Positions 35,317-44,086 of a stretch of 44,086 nucleotides of DNA are shown here, piece by piece. The position numbers and the translations under genes were made by a program. Positions within the stretch are counted from its first letter, which is position 1, and each line of letters starts with the position of its first letter. Below the pieces are notes generated by a model, which saw only the letters and a list, made by a program, of their open reading frames with translations, was not told where the DNA came from and searched no databases. The stretch comes from Choanephora cucurbitarum (Eukaryota; Mucoromycota; Mucoromycetes; Mucorales; Choanephoraceae). The DNA is taken from the NCBI GenBank assembly GCA_025331435.1, contig JAIWNI010000158.1:1-44086 (forward strand), read 5' to 3'.

Positions 35317-35693
35317 ATGATGGGTTCTACTTTTGCTTTTTTCTTTCCTTTGGGAAAATCGCTCGAAAAGCTCAAGAATGGGCACGAAAAGAAGAATGAA
35401 GCATTTCCTTACAGGTAAGATATAAGCTCTGGCGATTGTTTTTTTCTTGTTACTCAATATCAAGTAGGGATGCTGATATCTATCTTGGTTACTACTTCCG
35501 AGCAAGAATTTTGTTCCTGGAAGCTGAGGAGAGCGTTCTAAGAGATAGAAAGAGGTTTCTCTTTTCACAAAAGAGAACCTCTACCTGTATTGACGACGGT
35601 CATCATGAGGTCGTCTTTAACTTGGCTCAGGGTCACCCTGTCTTATTCAACGACATCCTTGCCAATGCTTTGCTTTTGGGTCGTAAAAAATAA
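35317..35693 (+). CDS. Unrecognised small gene, two exons (at least 107 aa)
   Basis: Exons 35317-35414 and 35468-35693 join through a 53-nt GT-AG intron to give MMGSTFAFFFPLGKSLEKLK..., then RDADIYLGYYFRARILFLEA and ending AQGHPVLFNDILANALLLGRKK. The combined frame has no stops and ordinary composition, and the intron keeps the phase, which supports a real or recently active gene. No domain is recognised. The start is uncertain, because the frame stays open upstream to about 35263 and could be reached from another exon. It may be a remnant of a larger, perhaps mobile, gene. Confidence 0.4.
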
Positions 35694-37427
35694 AATGTTT
35701 TAGAACATAGATGGGAAAAAACTATTGAGCAGTCATGAGCACACTAACTTATTGGATTTAAATTTATGAGTCATTTACCAAACTCGTTCTGTGATACCTC
35801 CTTTAAAAACAGCAGTGACAAAGACTTAATCACGAAAAACAATTTCGATCTTCTATATTTGAAAGTTAGTAGAATCGTCAAACCTTTCAGTAGATAGTGT
35901 GGTCGTTTTATTATCTTTATAGAAAATTTCTTTGAGAAATATGCTCCTTCTTTTTAAGCATTTTATACGCGGACAAATTTATTTTTATGATACAATAAGG
36001 CGCATTAACCAATAGGATTGCTCTACCTTTCTGATTTTGTAGTGCATGTAGTCTTAAAAATTTACATTACCAAAATCTTCAAAACGATCTAGAGAGAGAT
36101 TGAAGAAGCTTAAAAACAAGCAAGTTTGTCTTTCTAAAAGAGTAATTTTTAGGCATATTTTTGGTGTGTTTCTCTCCAAATTATTTCTTCTCGTTGAGAA
36201 GTTGTTAAAATATATGCAAGAAAAGAAGAATTTGACATCTTAAACAAGTGATTTCAGCTAGAAATCACATTTTTAAATTTTTTTTCATTTTATTTTGTCA
36301 CAAAGTATTTTTTTAGTGAAAAAATATAGTATGTCGGTAAAACTAAACACTTTGAGATCTTTGTTCTTCTTCAATGGCTAATACTGGGCTTAAACCCCAA
36401 CAACAAGCATTTTATTTAATTCAGATGGAGCTAGTTTTAACATTAGTAAGATTCGATAATCATTGCAAATTAAATTTATGTTATTTAAAGGTTTGATGTC
36501 TGACGAATCTGGTGTATGAGGTGCCTGTTCCGGATTAATTAAGGAGATTAAGCGATTTATTTGACAAAATGTGTATGATATTCTAGAAAATTCAGGCTAA
36601 TTAGCAAATCGTCATATGCGGAACTAGATTCTCACGATAAAGAAATTCTGATACACCTCAATAATTCCATAATTGGTTATGTTCTACGCGCTTGATTTTT
36701 ATGCAAAAAGTTCTGTATTCTATTCCAGCTGTTCCTGTCAAGGCTAAATTCAGTTTAGGATTGAAATGTTCTAGAACAATTAAGAAATATTATTTTTCTT
36801 CTAATAAGGAAAAACCATCGTTCTCAATGATTGTTTATAAGTCACATTCAGTAAAACAGGTCACGAATAGATTATATAATGTTTCTGAAGTTCTTATCTT
36901 CGAAGCTTTGTGAAATGAAAAATTAGTAGCCAGAGTACTGCTATTAAAAAAGTTAAATGTCAAGATCTCAAGTTCCATTGTTCTACTTCTCTTAGACACG
37001 AGTCGTACTAAGAACTATGTAAGATAATATTGGCTAAAACAACGTCTAAGTCAGCTACTATCAAAATCAAAAGCCTTGCTATTACTCTATAAATGAACAA
37101 TATGAACTAACGAATAATCCAAAGACTCTTTAAGATACTACAGGTAAAGAGTTTACACAAATTTTCTATCATATTCCTTACATCTGGCATAGTGAATGAA
37201 GGTTACTATGAATTTAATAACAAGGAGTTCTCCATATAGCAGAGAGAGAAGGGGGAACTATATTTGCTTTTTTGACAAAGTCTTTTGGTGTAGTAGCCAG
37301 AGGGGAATACTGAAAATACTTTATTGAATTCTTGATTTGCGTGTTAGTCACAAAAAAATAGGTTAATTTAAAGCAAGTATATCGTACCTTACTTTTATTG
37401 ATCCCTTTCCTAAATTTAACACTAAAA
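35694..37427. other. AT-rich stretch with possible gene debris
   Basis: About 1.7 kb with only short frames. Two of them (about 36073-36156, Lys/Arg-rich KSSKRSRERLKKLKNK; and 36692-36913, with QKVLYSIPAVPVKAKFSLGL) have protein-like composition but match no family I know. They could be fragments of decayed genes. No ends, repeats or RNA genes are recognisable. The last 200 nt precede the KDZ fragment. Confidence 0.35.
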
Positions 37428-38643
37428 ATGAACCCCAAGCAATTAAAGTCCAAGCTCAGGTTTATCAACAAGAGACAAAAGAGAGAAAAGCCCTAGACTT
37501 TAGAGCAGATACATGAGGAATATGAGGAGGAACTTTGTCAAAACGAAGACATTTATATTGAGGCTCATTTGGAAATGAGAGAAAAAAAGAGAGAAGAAGC
37601 AGCTAGAAGAGCCAGACAACAACACGAGGATGCAGAGCAGCATCAACTAAAAATGCTCCAGATTGCTGCAAACGAAGTCAACGATGATGTTGATGATTAC
37701 TCTGGTTCGCTTGTTGAGGTTCATGGTAGCATTACTCAACAAGTTACCGAGCATATCCAGAAGTGGGCCGAGTACTCGGAAAAGGCAAAAGAGTGGTACT
37801 TCGAGTCCTTTGCTTTGAATGGAGAGCCCGATCTTTCCAAAAAAAGTGATGTCTTCGAAGCTCATCCTTGCTCCTGTGGTCAACGAAGCATCGCAAAGAT
37901 GACACTTTACTATATAAATGGTAATTACCAGGCAACTGTTAGTTTCACGACTTAACATTTAACTCTTGTATCCATCAAAAGCCATTCGAGAAATTGAAAT
38001 TGAGCATTGCAAGTGCAATCCCTTAATCAAGCAACTCTTGCTTAAGCAGATGATGCCCAACGAGATTGAGTCTCCTCGCCGTGCCCTCCATTTTGCTATG
38101 TTGGAATATTTGCACCATCTCAAAATGATCGGCCAAATCTCCAACCACTGTTTTGTTGATATGTGCAATCAGCATTACCGGAAGACAGAGTTGAGCTTGA
38201 GAGTAAATTGAGCTTATCATTCTTTTAAACGTACCGTGACCCTTATTTTATGCTAGGTTGCCCTGCTCTCAATTGATATACTCCATTCGGTGTACTTTTT
38301 GTACAGAAAGTTGGTGCGTTATGCCCGAGATGAGGTGACCATCAAATATGGTCTTGAAAGCGTTGATACCTGTCTCGGGTGTGAAGTAAGTATTTCATTT
38401 ATTACCTCTGACATTACTTTTCTTACGTCAAATCTCTCCTTCTAAAAAACTTAGCGAAAGCTCGTCACAATGGATGGCAACCGCCAGCTGAAGAGACTCA
38501 AGAAAATCAACAGAAAGGAAGTTTCTGAAGAAGGTCTCTTCGTTTTGTCGGCTGGCGAAGAGTCTGTTTGGGGTACCAAGGCTGAAGTCGACCAGGTTGC
38601 CAGCCAAACACTACAGCTCATGGCGAAAAAATTAAGTGTGTAA
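37428..38643 (+). pseudogene. KDZ (Kyakuja-Dileera-Zisupton) transposase, 5' part only
   Basis: Exons 37428-37920, 37982-38202, 38257-38385 and 38455-38643 join in phase with canonical splice sites. Seen in order: a basic start (MNPKQLKSKLRFINKRQKR), a Glu/Arg-rich helix, a Cys cluster (HPCSCGQ, then EHCKCNPLIKQ) followed by SPRRALHFAMLEYLHHLK like the CxC region linked to KDZ transposases, and TCLGCE followed by TMDGNRQLKRLKK, matching the DGN(F)QLKR segment that carries the first catalytic Asp. The frame ends after about 60 more codons, so the rest of the RNase-H-like core (second Asp, Glu) is missing. An in-frame TAG also lies at 37494-37496. Family assignment is from remembered motifs. 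Confidence 0.65.
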
Positions 38644-39020
38644 GAGTGCGTAGATTTGAGTAAAAAAGTTCGTAAACACAGATTTCTCATTGGGACATCT
38701 GTAGTTGGTGACATTCAAAAATTTGAATAATTTGCATCAAGGTGGTGCATAAAAGTGGGGGATTTGAACATATGTTTCCATAAAAAGACGTATTTTAGCT
38801 AATCAAAGGCTTTAGATTTTACGGAATAAGTATCTCCTGACCAATAATACCCAATTCCGTATTTATTTTCACGAATAGTGATACTCTGAAAGGCATTTGA
38901 TGAGTAATATGATTCGTCAGAGGTTCGGAGAATGACCGGATATAGAATACCCTTATATAGAAGGCCTATTTAGGATTGCTTATAATGAAAGCCCATTAGT
39001 TGGAATGGGCGAATGAAGTA
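38644..39020. other. Spacer between the KDZ fragment and Helitron B
   Basis: A 377-nt AT-rich stretch without coding potential. It ends at A39020, the proposed 5' target base of Helitron B. No remainder of the KDZ transposase can be read in it, so that gene was either cut off here or interrupted by later events. Confidence 0.4.
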
Positions 39021-39151
39021 TCTATATATATACCGAAAAATGAAAATTTAAATTGTCAGATCACGTGATTTACTGAGTTCCAATGTACCTTTTGCTGATT
39101 AATATTTTTTTTCATTCTTACTTCTCTTGCTTTATTCACTTAACAACAATT

Positions 39152-42100
39152 ATGAGCAATCAGCTTACTATAGCCCCTAGAATTTGTTCCACCTGTAGAA
39201 GAGAACATTTCGAGTCTAACTATGCAACCTGTGAATTTTGTCGTGTATGTATTAGCTTTTGTTTATTCAAACCTGTATCTTATTTTTTTTATCAGGCACA
39301 AAGAAATAATAGGTACGCCCGCAGACAACAAAACGAGTCAACTGGTAGACGCAGAACCAGAGCTGTACGACAACCAGCAGCTTATATTTCTGAGATTGGC
39401 CGCCTCCAACCATCCTATCTGGGATTAATGAACGAAATTTGTGCTGATTGTGGAGCTAAACACTGGAAGGCTGAGTTACCATCTCAATGCACATCCCGCA
39501 ACAAATTTTGGATGAGTTGTTGTAAGGCAGGTACAGCAAAACTTGAAGTCCTGCAAGAACCACCTTCAGTTCTAAAAACTTTGTTTGAGGAATTAAGCAC
39601 CAGAGGTCGGCATTTCAGAGACAACATCAGAAGATATAATGCTGCTTTTGCTTTTACTTCTTTGGGTTGTGAAATAAGCAATAGCAATATCTCCAACATG
39701 CCTTTCCAAATCCATGGTCAGGTATATCACACTCAGGGTCCTCTTTTATCTGAAGATAACAACAATGCAAAATATGCTCAGTTGTATATCTTTGATCCTC
39801 AGTTTGCAGCTTCACTTAGAGCAGGCAATAATAGCGATTTGGATGGAGAAATCATAAGTAGTTTGACATCAATGCTTCATGAAAAAAATCCTTATGTCAG
39901 ACTGTATAAGAATGCACATGAGCTTCTTATTAATACTGAGATTAGTGAAAGCGAAACACCATTTGTTCGGATTTATCCTTCAATGAGAATTGAGTTAGTA
40001 GCTGGATCAGATAATCGTACTGAAAATCTTCCTACCTCTGATGAAGTTGCTGGTATTATACCGAACGAAAGCAGTTCTGAAAGTTTTAGAGATATTCGTA
40101 TCTATCTACGTGATAATGAGGGATCTCGATCATATAGAGCTATTTCACAAAATCATGCTTTGTACATGCCACTACATTATACGCTTCTTTTTCCCTTGGG
40201 TGATTTAGGCTGGCACTGGGGTCTGAGATTGAGTGATGGCTCTACTCGATTGACGCAAAGGTTGTACTATCGATACAGACTTCATCAAAGAGCAAATGAA
40301 TATCCTACTTTGTTTTTGGCCAAAAGGTTATTCCAACAGTACTTGGTTGATGCATGGGCAATCTGTGATCAGAACAAGTTGGATTGGATCAGAAACCACC
40401 AATCTGACATCCGTGCTGACCTTTAAAATGGTCTCCAAGTTGCTCTCATTAATGACGATGTTAATGCTGACTCTTTGGGAAGACGCTTTATCTTGCCCAG
40501 TAGTTACACCGGAGGTCCTCGCTTCATGGCTAAATTGTATCAAGATTCAATGGCTATTGTGAGATATTTTGGCAAGCCATCTCTTTTCATTACTTTTACT
40601 GCCAACCCAAGATGGATTGAGATTCAAAACGAACTCTTACCCGGGCAATCTGCTTCTGATAGACCTGATTTAATTGCAAGGGTATTTGATATGAAGGTGA
40701 AAGAGCTACTTCACGATCTTAAATCAAAAAAGATTTTTGGATCTTATAGGGGTTTAGTCAGAACCATTGAATACCAAAAAAGAGGACTTCCTCATTTTCA
40801 TCTGCTCCTATTCCTGGATCCTGGACAAAATATAGACACCCAAGATAAAATAGATCAGATTATTTCTGCTGAATTGCCATCTAAACAATCTGATCCAGAA
40901 TTGTACGATATAGTAACTAGAAATATGGTACATGGTCCATGTGGTGATCTCAATCCAAGATCTCCATGTATGGCTAAGGATGTCAATGGTCACTTAAAAT
41001 GTACCAAGCGATTCCCTAAACCCTATTCCGAAGAAACAATAGTCAGCGACAACGGCTACCCTACGTACAAACGTTCATCTATAGTTGATCCTGACAATCT
41101 TCATCATGTCCCTGTCCCTCAAAGATATGGTGGTGGTACCATTGAAGTTGATAACAAGTGTATCGCGCCTTACAACCCATTCTTATCAAAACAATATAAG
41201 GCACATATTAATGTTGAATGTTGTCAAGGTGTACAAGCCATTAAATACATCAACAAGTATGTCTATAAGGGCTCTGATCGCACTACTTTGAAACTCAGTG
41301 ACAATGCAGATGAAATTAGCAAACATTTGCAAGGACGCTACATCGGACCTACAGAAGCATTTGCAAGACTATTTGAGTATAAAATGCATGAGGAAGATCC
41401 TACCGTAACTTCTTTAGCTCTGCATTTACCAAATGAACAGCCTGTATTCTTTCCTGGAGATGCAACCTCATCTGAAATACAGCATATATTAACCACTAGC
41501 AGTTCTATGCTAATCGCCTATTTCAAATACTATGAAAGCAATCCTGAAGCTCAAAAATATTTGTACCAGGATTTCCCCAAGTATTTTGTATGGAATAGAA
41601 AAAGCAAGAATTGGGAAGTAAGAAAGAAAGGTTTTGCAATTGGAAGAATTCCTTATTGTAGCCCTACTTGCGGAGAAAGATATTATCTTCGACTTCTCCT
41701 GATCAATATTGCAGGTTCAAAGTCATTTGATGATCTTAGAACAATCAATGGAATTCAGTATCCAACATTCAAACAAGCCTGTGTTAAACTTCATTTAGTT
41801 GAAGATGGTCAAGAATGGATACGATGCTTTGAGGAAGAAGTTCTTTTTTCCTCCGGTAGTCATTTGCGTAGCTTATTTGTTACAGCTTTGACATTTGGCC
41901 AATTGGCCGATCCTAATTCATTGTGGATAACCTTTCGTGAATCTATTTGTGATGATCTAGCACATAAGTTGCAGCAGCTCTTTCCTGACAGCCAAATGTA
42001 CACATCTAATGACAATGACGAGTTTTATGAAAGACGTCCTTATCTTGATTATGGACTTTATTTGATCGAAGTCAAATTGATGGAGCTAAGCAGATCTCTT

Positions 42101-43681
42101 GACGAGTTTGAGCTTCCCACATATAAACACAACTGGGTTACCGCTTTAAATAGTCGAACTACTAGAGAATGTACTGGCAATCCATTAATTGACGAACAAC
42201 TTGCATATGACATTCAAGAAGAAAGCAGCATATATACTTCGAACTATGCATTGCTTAATCAAGATCAAAAGCATGCGTTTGATTTAATAATTAGTCAATT
42301 GCAGTCTTTGGACACAGCTTCTAATTCCTCTGATAGATCTTCATGCTTCTTCATACATGGCCCAGCTGGTACAGGCAAAACATTTGTTTACAACACATTG
42401 AGCAGCTATCTAAGAAGTCAAAGAAAAATTGTGTTGTGCGTCGCATCATCTGGCATAGCATCCTTGCTCTTATCTGGTGGTAGAACATCACATTTTAGAC
42501 TTAAGATCCCTATCCAAGTGAATGAGACCTCTACTTGCTGGATACCAAAAAATAGCAATTTAGCCAAGTTACTTCGCAAGACATCGCTGTTGATTTGGGA
42601 CGAAGTGCCTATGCAAAACAAGAGCTGCTTTGAAGCTGTAGATCGCACTCTCCAAGACACCCGTAGCAATGACACACTCTTTGGAGGTTTTCCTGTCATT
42701 TTGGGTGGTGATTTTGCACAAATTCCCCCAGTCATCAAGAATGGTAATAGATCTAGCATAGTCGAAGCCTCTATCAAACAGTCTTATATTTGGAGCAAAG
42801 TTGAAGTGTTGCATCTTAAGCAAAATATGCGTGTGCGAGGTACTTCTGCTCATGACATCCATTTCAAAAAGTGGCTTTATTTGATCTCATATAACACCTT
42901 GATGCAAAATGCCAAGATACCTCTTCCTGAATACATCTCACAGACACATTCACTAGAAGAGCTTATCTCTAGAGTGTATCCTCAGCGAAACCTTACTGAA
43001 GCAATCGGTAATCTGTCTTTGTTGTACAAATCGGCTATCCTCACATTCAAAAATGATACAGTTGATCTATTAAACCACAAGGTGCTTGAACTGATGCCTG
43101 GAACTTTCACTACATAGATATCGGCAGATAAAGCTGACTACTCCGAAGAGGAAAATGCTAACAACGAAGTTTACAGGGTTTCAACTGAATATCTTCAAAC
43201 ATTGAACCCAGGTAACTTCCCTCCTTCAAAGCTGACTCTCAAAATAGGCTGTATTGTAATGCTCTTGAGAAATCTGAATCCTCAAAAAGGCCTCTGCAAT
43301 GGTACAAGATTAATTGTCAAAGAAATAGGGCAATATGTTCTTAAGGTTGCAGTTCTCAACGATAACAATTCAAGCGAAGAACAAATAGAACTCATTCCAA
43401 GAATTGAACTTACAACTCTAGAAGGTGACTATCCTTTTGTTCTGGTTAGAAAGCAATTCCCAGTCAAACTCAGCTTTGCTATGACCATTAACAAATCACA
43501 AGGGCAATCCCTCTCCAATGTTGGGATTGATCTACGCACATCGCCTTTTACTCACGGCCAGCTATACGTTGCTTTTTCAAGATCAACCAACTTACAAGGA
43601 ATACATGTTTTACGTGGTTCAAAGCAGTATAATCAAATAACTCCAATCGAAAACATTATTTATCCAGAACTCCTTCTATAA
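39152..43681 (+). pseudogene. Helitron RepHel with two nonsense codons (element B)
   Basis: The gene starts with a Cys-rich zinc-binding segment (CSTCRREHFES...CEFC) and contains a 51-nt in-frame intron (39245-39295). It reads in one frame to ELLL-stop at 43681 except for TAA at 40424-40426 and TAG at 43115-43117. Rep parts: LPSSYTGGPRFMAKLYQDSM, FITFTANPRW, HUH motif RGLPHFHLLL, two-tyrosine motif YINKYVYKG. Helicase parts: Walker A GPAGTGKT, LIWDEVPM, LGGDFAQIPPVI, INKSQGQSLSNVGIDLR and HGQLYVAFSRSTNLQGIHVL. Element A reads TLIS where the second stop occurs, indicating TTG changed to TAG; the first is consistent with CAA changed to TAA. No frameshift is seen, so inactivation looks recent. 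Confidence 0.9.
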
Positions 43682-43767
43682 TTTTTAACAATACAAAAAC
43701 CAACTCAAAAATTGAAATATATTTTTTGTCAGATCTGTTAATGCATGGTGTGTGTGTGTGGGGGGGA

Positions 43768-43829
43768 GCCAGGATCCAAACCGTGAGGCGACGACGGTCG
43801 TAAGCGAGCGTAGCGAGTAGGTCGGCTAG
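43768..43829 (+). repeat. Helitron 3'-terminal sequence, copy 2
   Basis: This 62-bp GC-rich end (GCCAGGATCC at the inner side, GGTCGGCTAG at the outer side) matches copy 1 at 24032-24093 in inverted orientation with one substitution. It is preceded by a TG repeat and a G run (43748-43766). GCCG or its GTCG variant near the middle can pair with CGGC next to CTAG as a weak 4-bp stem; the single difference between copies changes a C-G pair to a T-G wobble. Confidence 0.88.
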
Positions 43830-44086
43830 TATTTATTTTACTGAAATTGAAATCGGGTATTATATATACATATATATAGGTATATCCCTGTAGCCCTTTT
43901 AGAATTATATTCTTTTAGCGATGGTTTAGAGATTTCCTTTGATAAATTCATGTAAAAGCACATCGTAATCACAATAAAAGTGTACAGCAAACAGTCAATG
44001 CATGGAATTAAAGATTTGTTTAGATTGACCTTTGATGAATTGATCATGATGGCGGATAAAATTGTAAGTGACTATAAGGATACAGA
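43830..44086. other. Right-hand flank of Helitron B, possibly start of another gene
   Basis: AT-rich sequence after the Helitron. From ATG at about 43999 a frame reads MHGIKDLFRLTFDELIMMAD and stays open to the edge, with a GTAAGT donor-like motif at 44064. It may be the beginning of a further gene, or chance; only about 30 codons are visible. Confidence 0.3.

Larger units (their letters stand above)
39021..43829 (+). mobile_element. Nearly full-length Helitron (element B)
   Basis: The proposed 5' end is TCTATATATATACC at 39021, preceded by A39020. The 3' end is CTAG at 43826-43829, followed by T43830. This fits the Helitron rule of a TC start, CTRR end and insertion between A and T. The 3' boundary is independently supported by the 62-bp terminal match to element A (24032-24093). 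The 5' boundary rests only on the TC motif and its position 131 nt before the RepHel start. Size is about 4.8 kb, with one large gene filling most of it. The gene has nonsense codons, so the copy is probably non-autonomous. Confidence 0.75.

Noticed and set aside
36692..36913. 73-codon frame starting MIFMQKVLYSIP
   Set aside because: Protein-like but isolated, AT-rich and unmatched; kept only as possible debris, not as a gene.
43838..44047. 69-codon minus-strand frame at the right edge
   Set aside because: It has no recognisable domain and lies antisense to an equally short open frame; not supportable.

Overview
The window looks like nuclear DNA of a Mucorales-type (Mucoromycotina) fungus. 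The coding sequence is moderately AT-rich. Genes are split by many short (about 45-80 nt) GT-AG introns with T-rich and A-rich flanks, UTRs are short, and the encoded proteins (fungal-type TORC2 Rictor/Avo3, Mpo1, Str3-like cystathionine beta-lyase, Sos7-like kinetochore protein, ATP synthase subunit g) are fungal. The mobile DNA (Helitrons with Pif1-type helicases, a KDZ-transposase fragment) fits the same group. I rebuilt the spliced genes by hand, and in each complete model the exon lengths sum to a whole number of codons. Species-level placement is not possible from sequence alone.

Left half (1-23.4 kb), compact housekeeping DNA. In order: the start of an Smr/DUF1771 protein (-), MPO1 (+), the TORC2 subunit Rictor/Avo3 (+, 12 exons), an STR3-like cystathionine beta-lyase (+), a secreted GDSL esterase (-), RPL23/uL14 (+), a Sos7-like kinetochore coiled-coil protein (+), a Rab2-type GTPase (-), the DEAD-box ribosome-biogenesis helicase DRS1 (+), ATP synthase subunit g (-), a 73-residue single-pass membrane protein (+), an unrecognised protein with one hydrophobic segment (+), an NTF2-like protein (+) and a Kelch-repeat membrane protein (+). 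Several pairs are convergent with very short spacing. The Sos7-like and Rab2 coding regions overlap tail to tail by 15 bp.

Right half (23.4-44 kb), repeat-rich DNA. It holds a 5'-truncated Helitron on the minus strand (24032-about 25350), an intact three-exon gene of unknown function (26249-27466), a second Helitron of another family (28089-32656, one frameshift and two nonsense codons), several perfect or near-perfect inverted and direct repeats (27588-27618, 32828-32916, 32997-33067, 34524-34980), a small unrecognised gene (35317-35693), the 5' part of a KDZ transposase (37428-38643), and a nearly full-length Helitron (39021-43829) with proposed A/T-flanked ends and two nonsense codons. The first and last Helitrons share a 62-bp 3' terminus (61/62 identical) in inverted orientation, so the whole 19.8-kb block is bounded by two outward-facing Helitron ends.

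I found no rRNA, tRNA or CRISPR. The most interesting items are the Sos7/Rab2 overlap, in which the Rab prenylation signal is encoded antisense to another protein's C-terminus; the Rab2 gene with 22-nt and 11-nt exons in its P-loop; the inverted pair of Helitron termini; the intact orphan gene among decayed transposons; and the ACGCGT-palindrome direct repeats.
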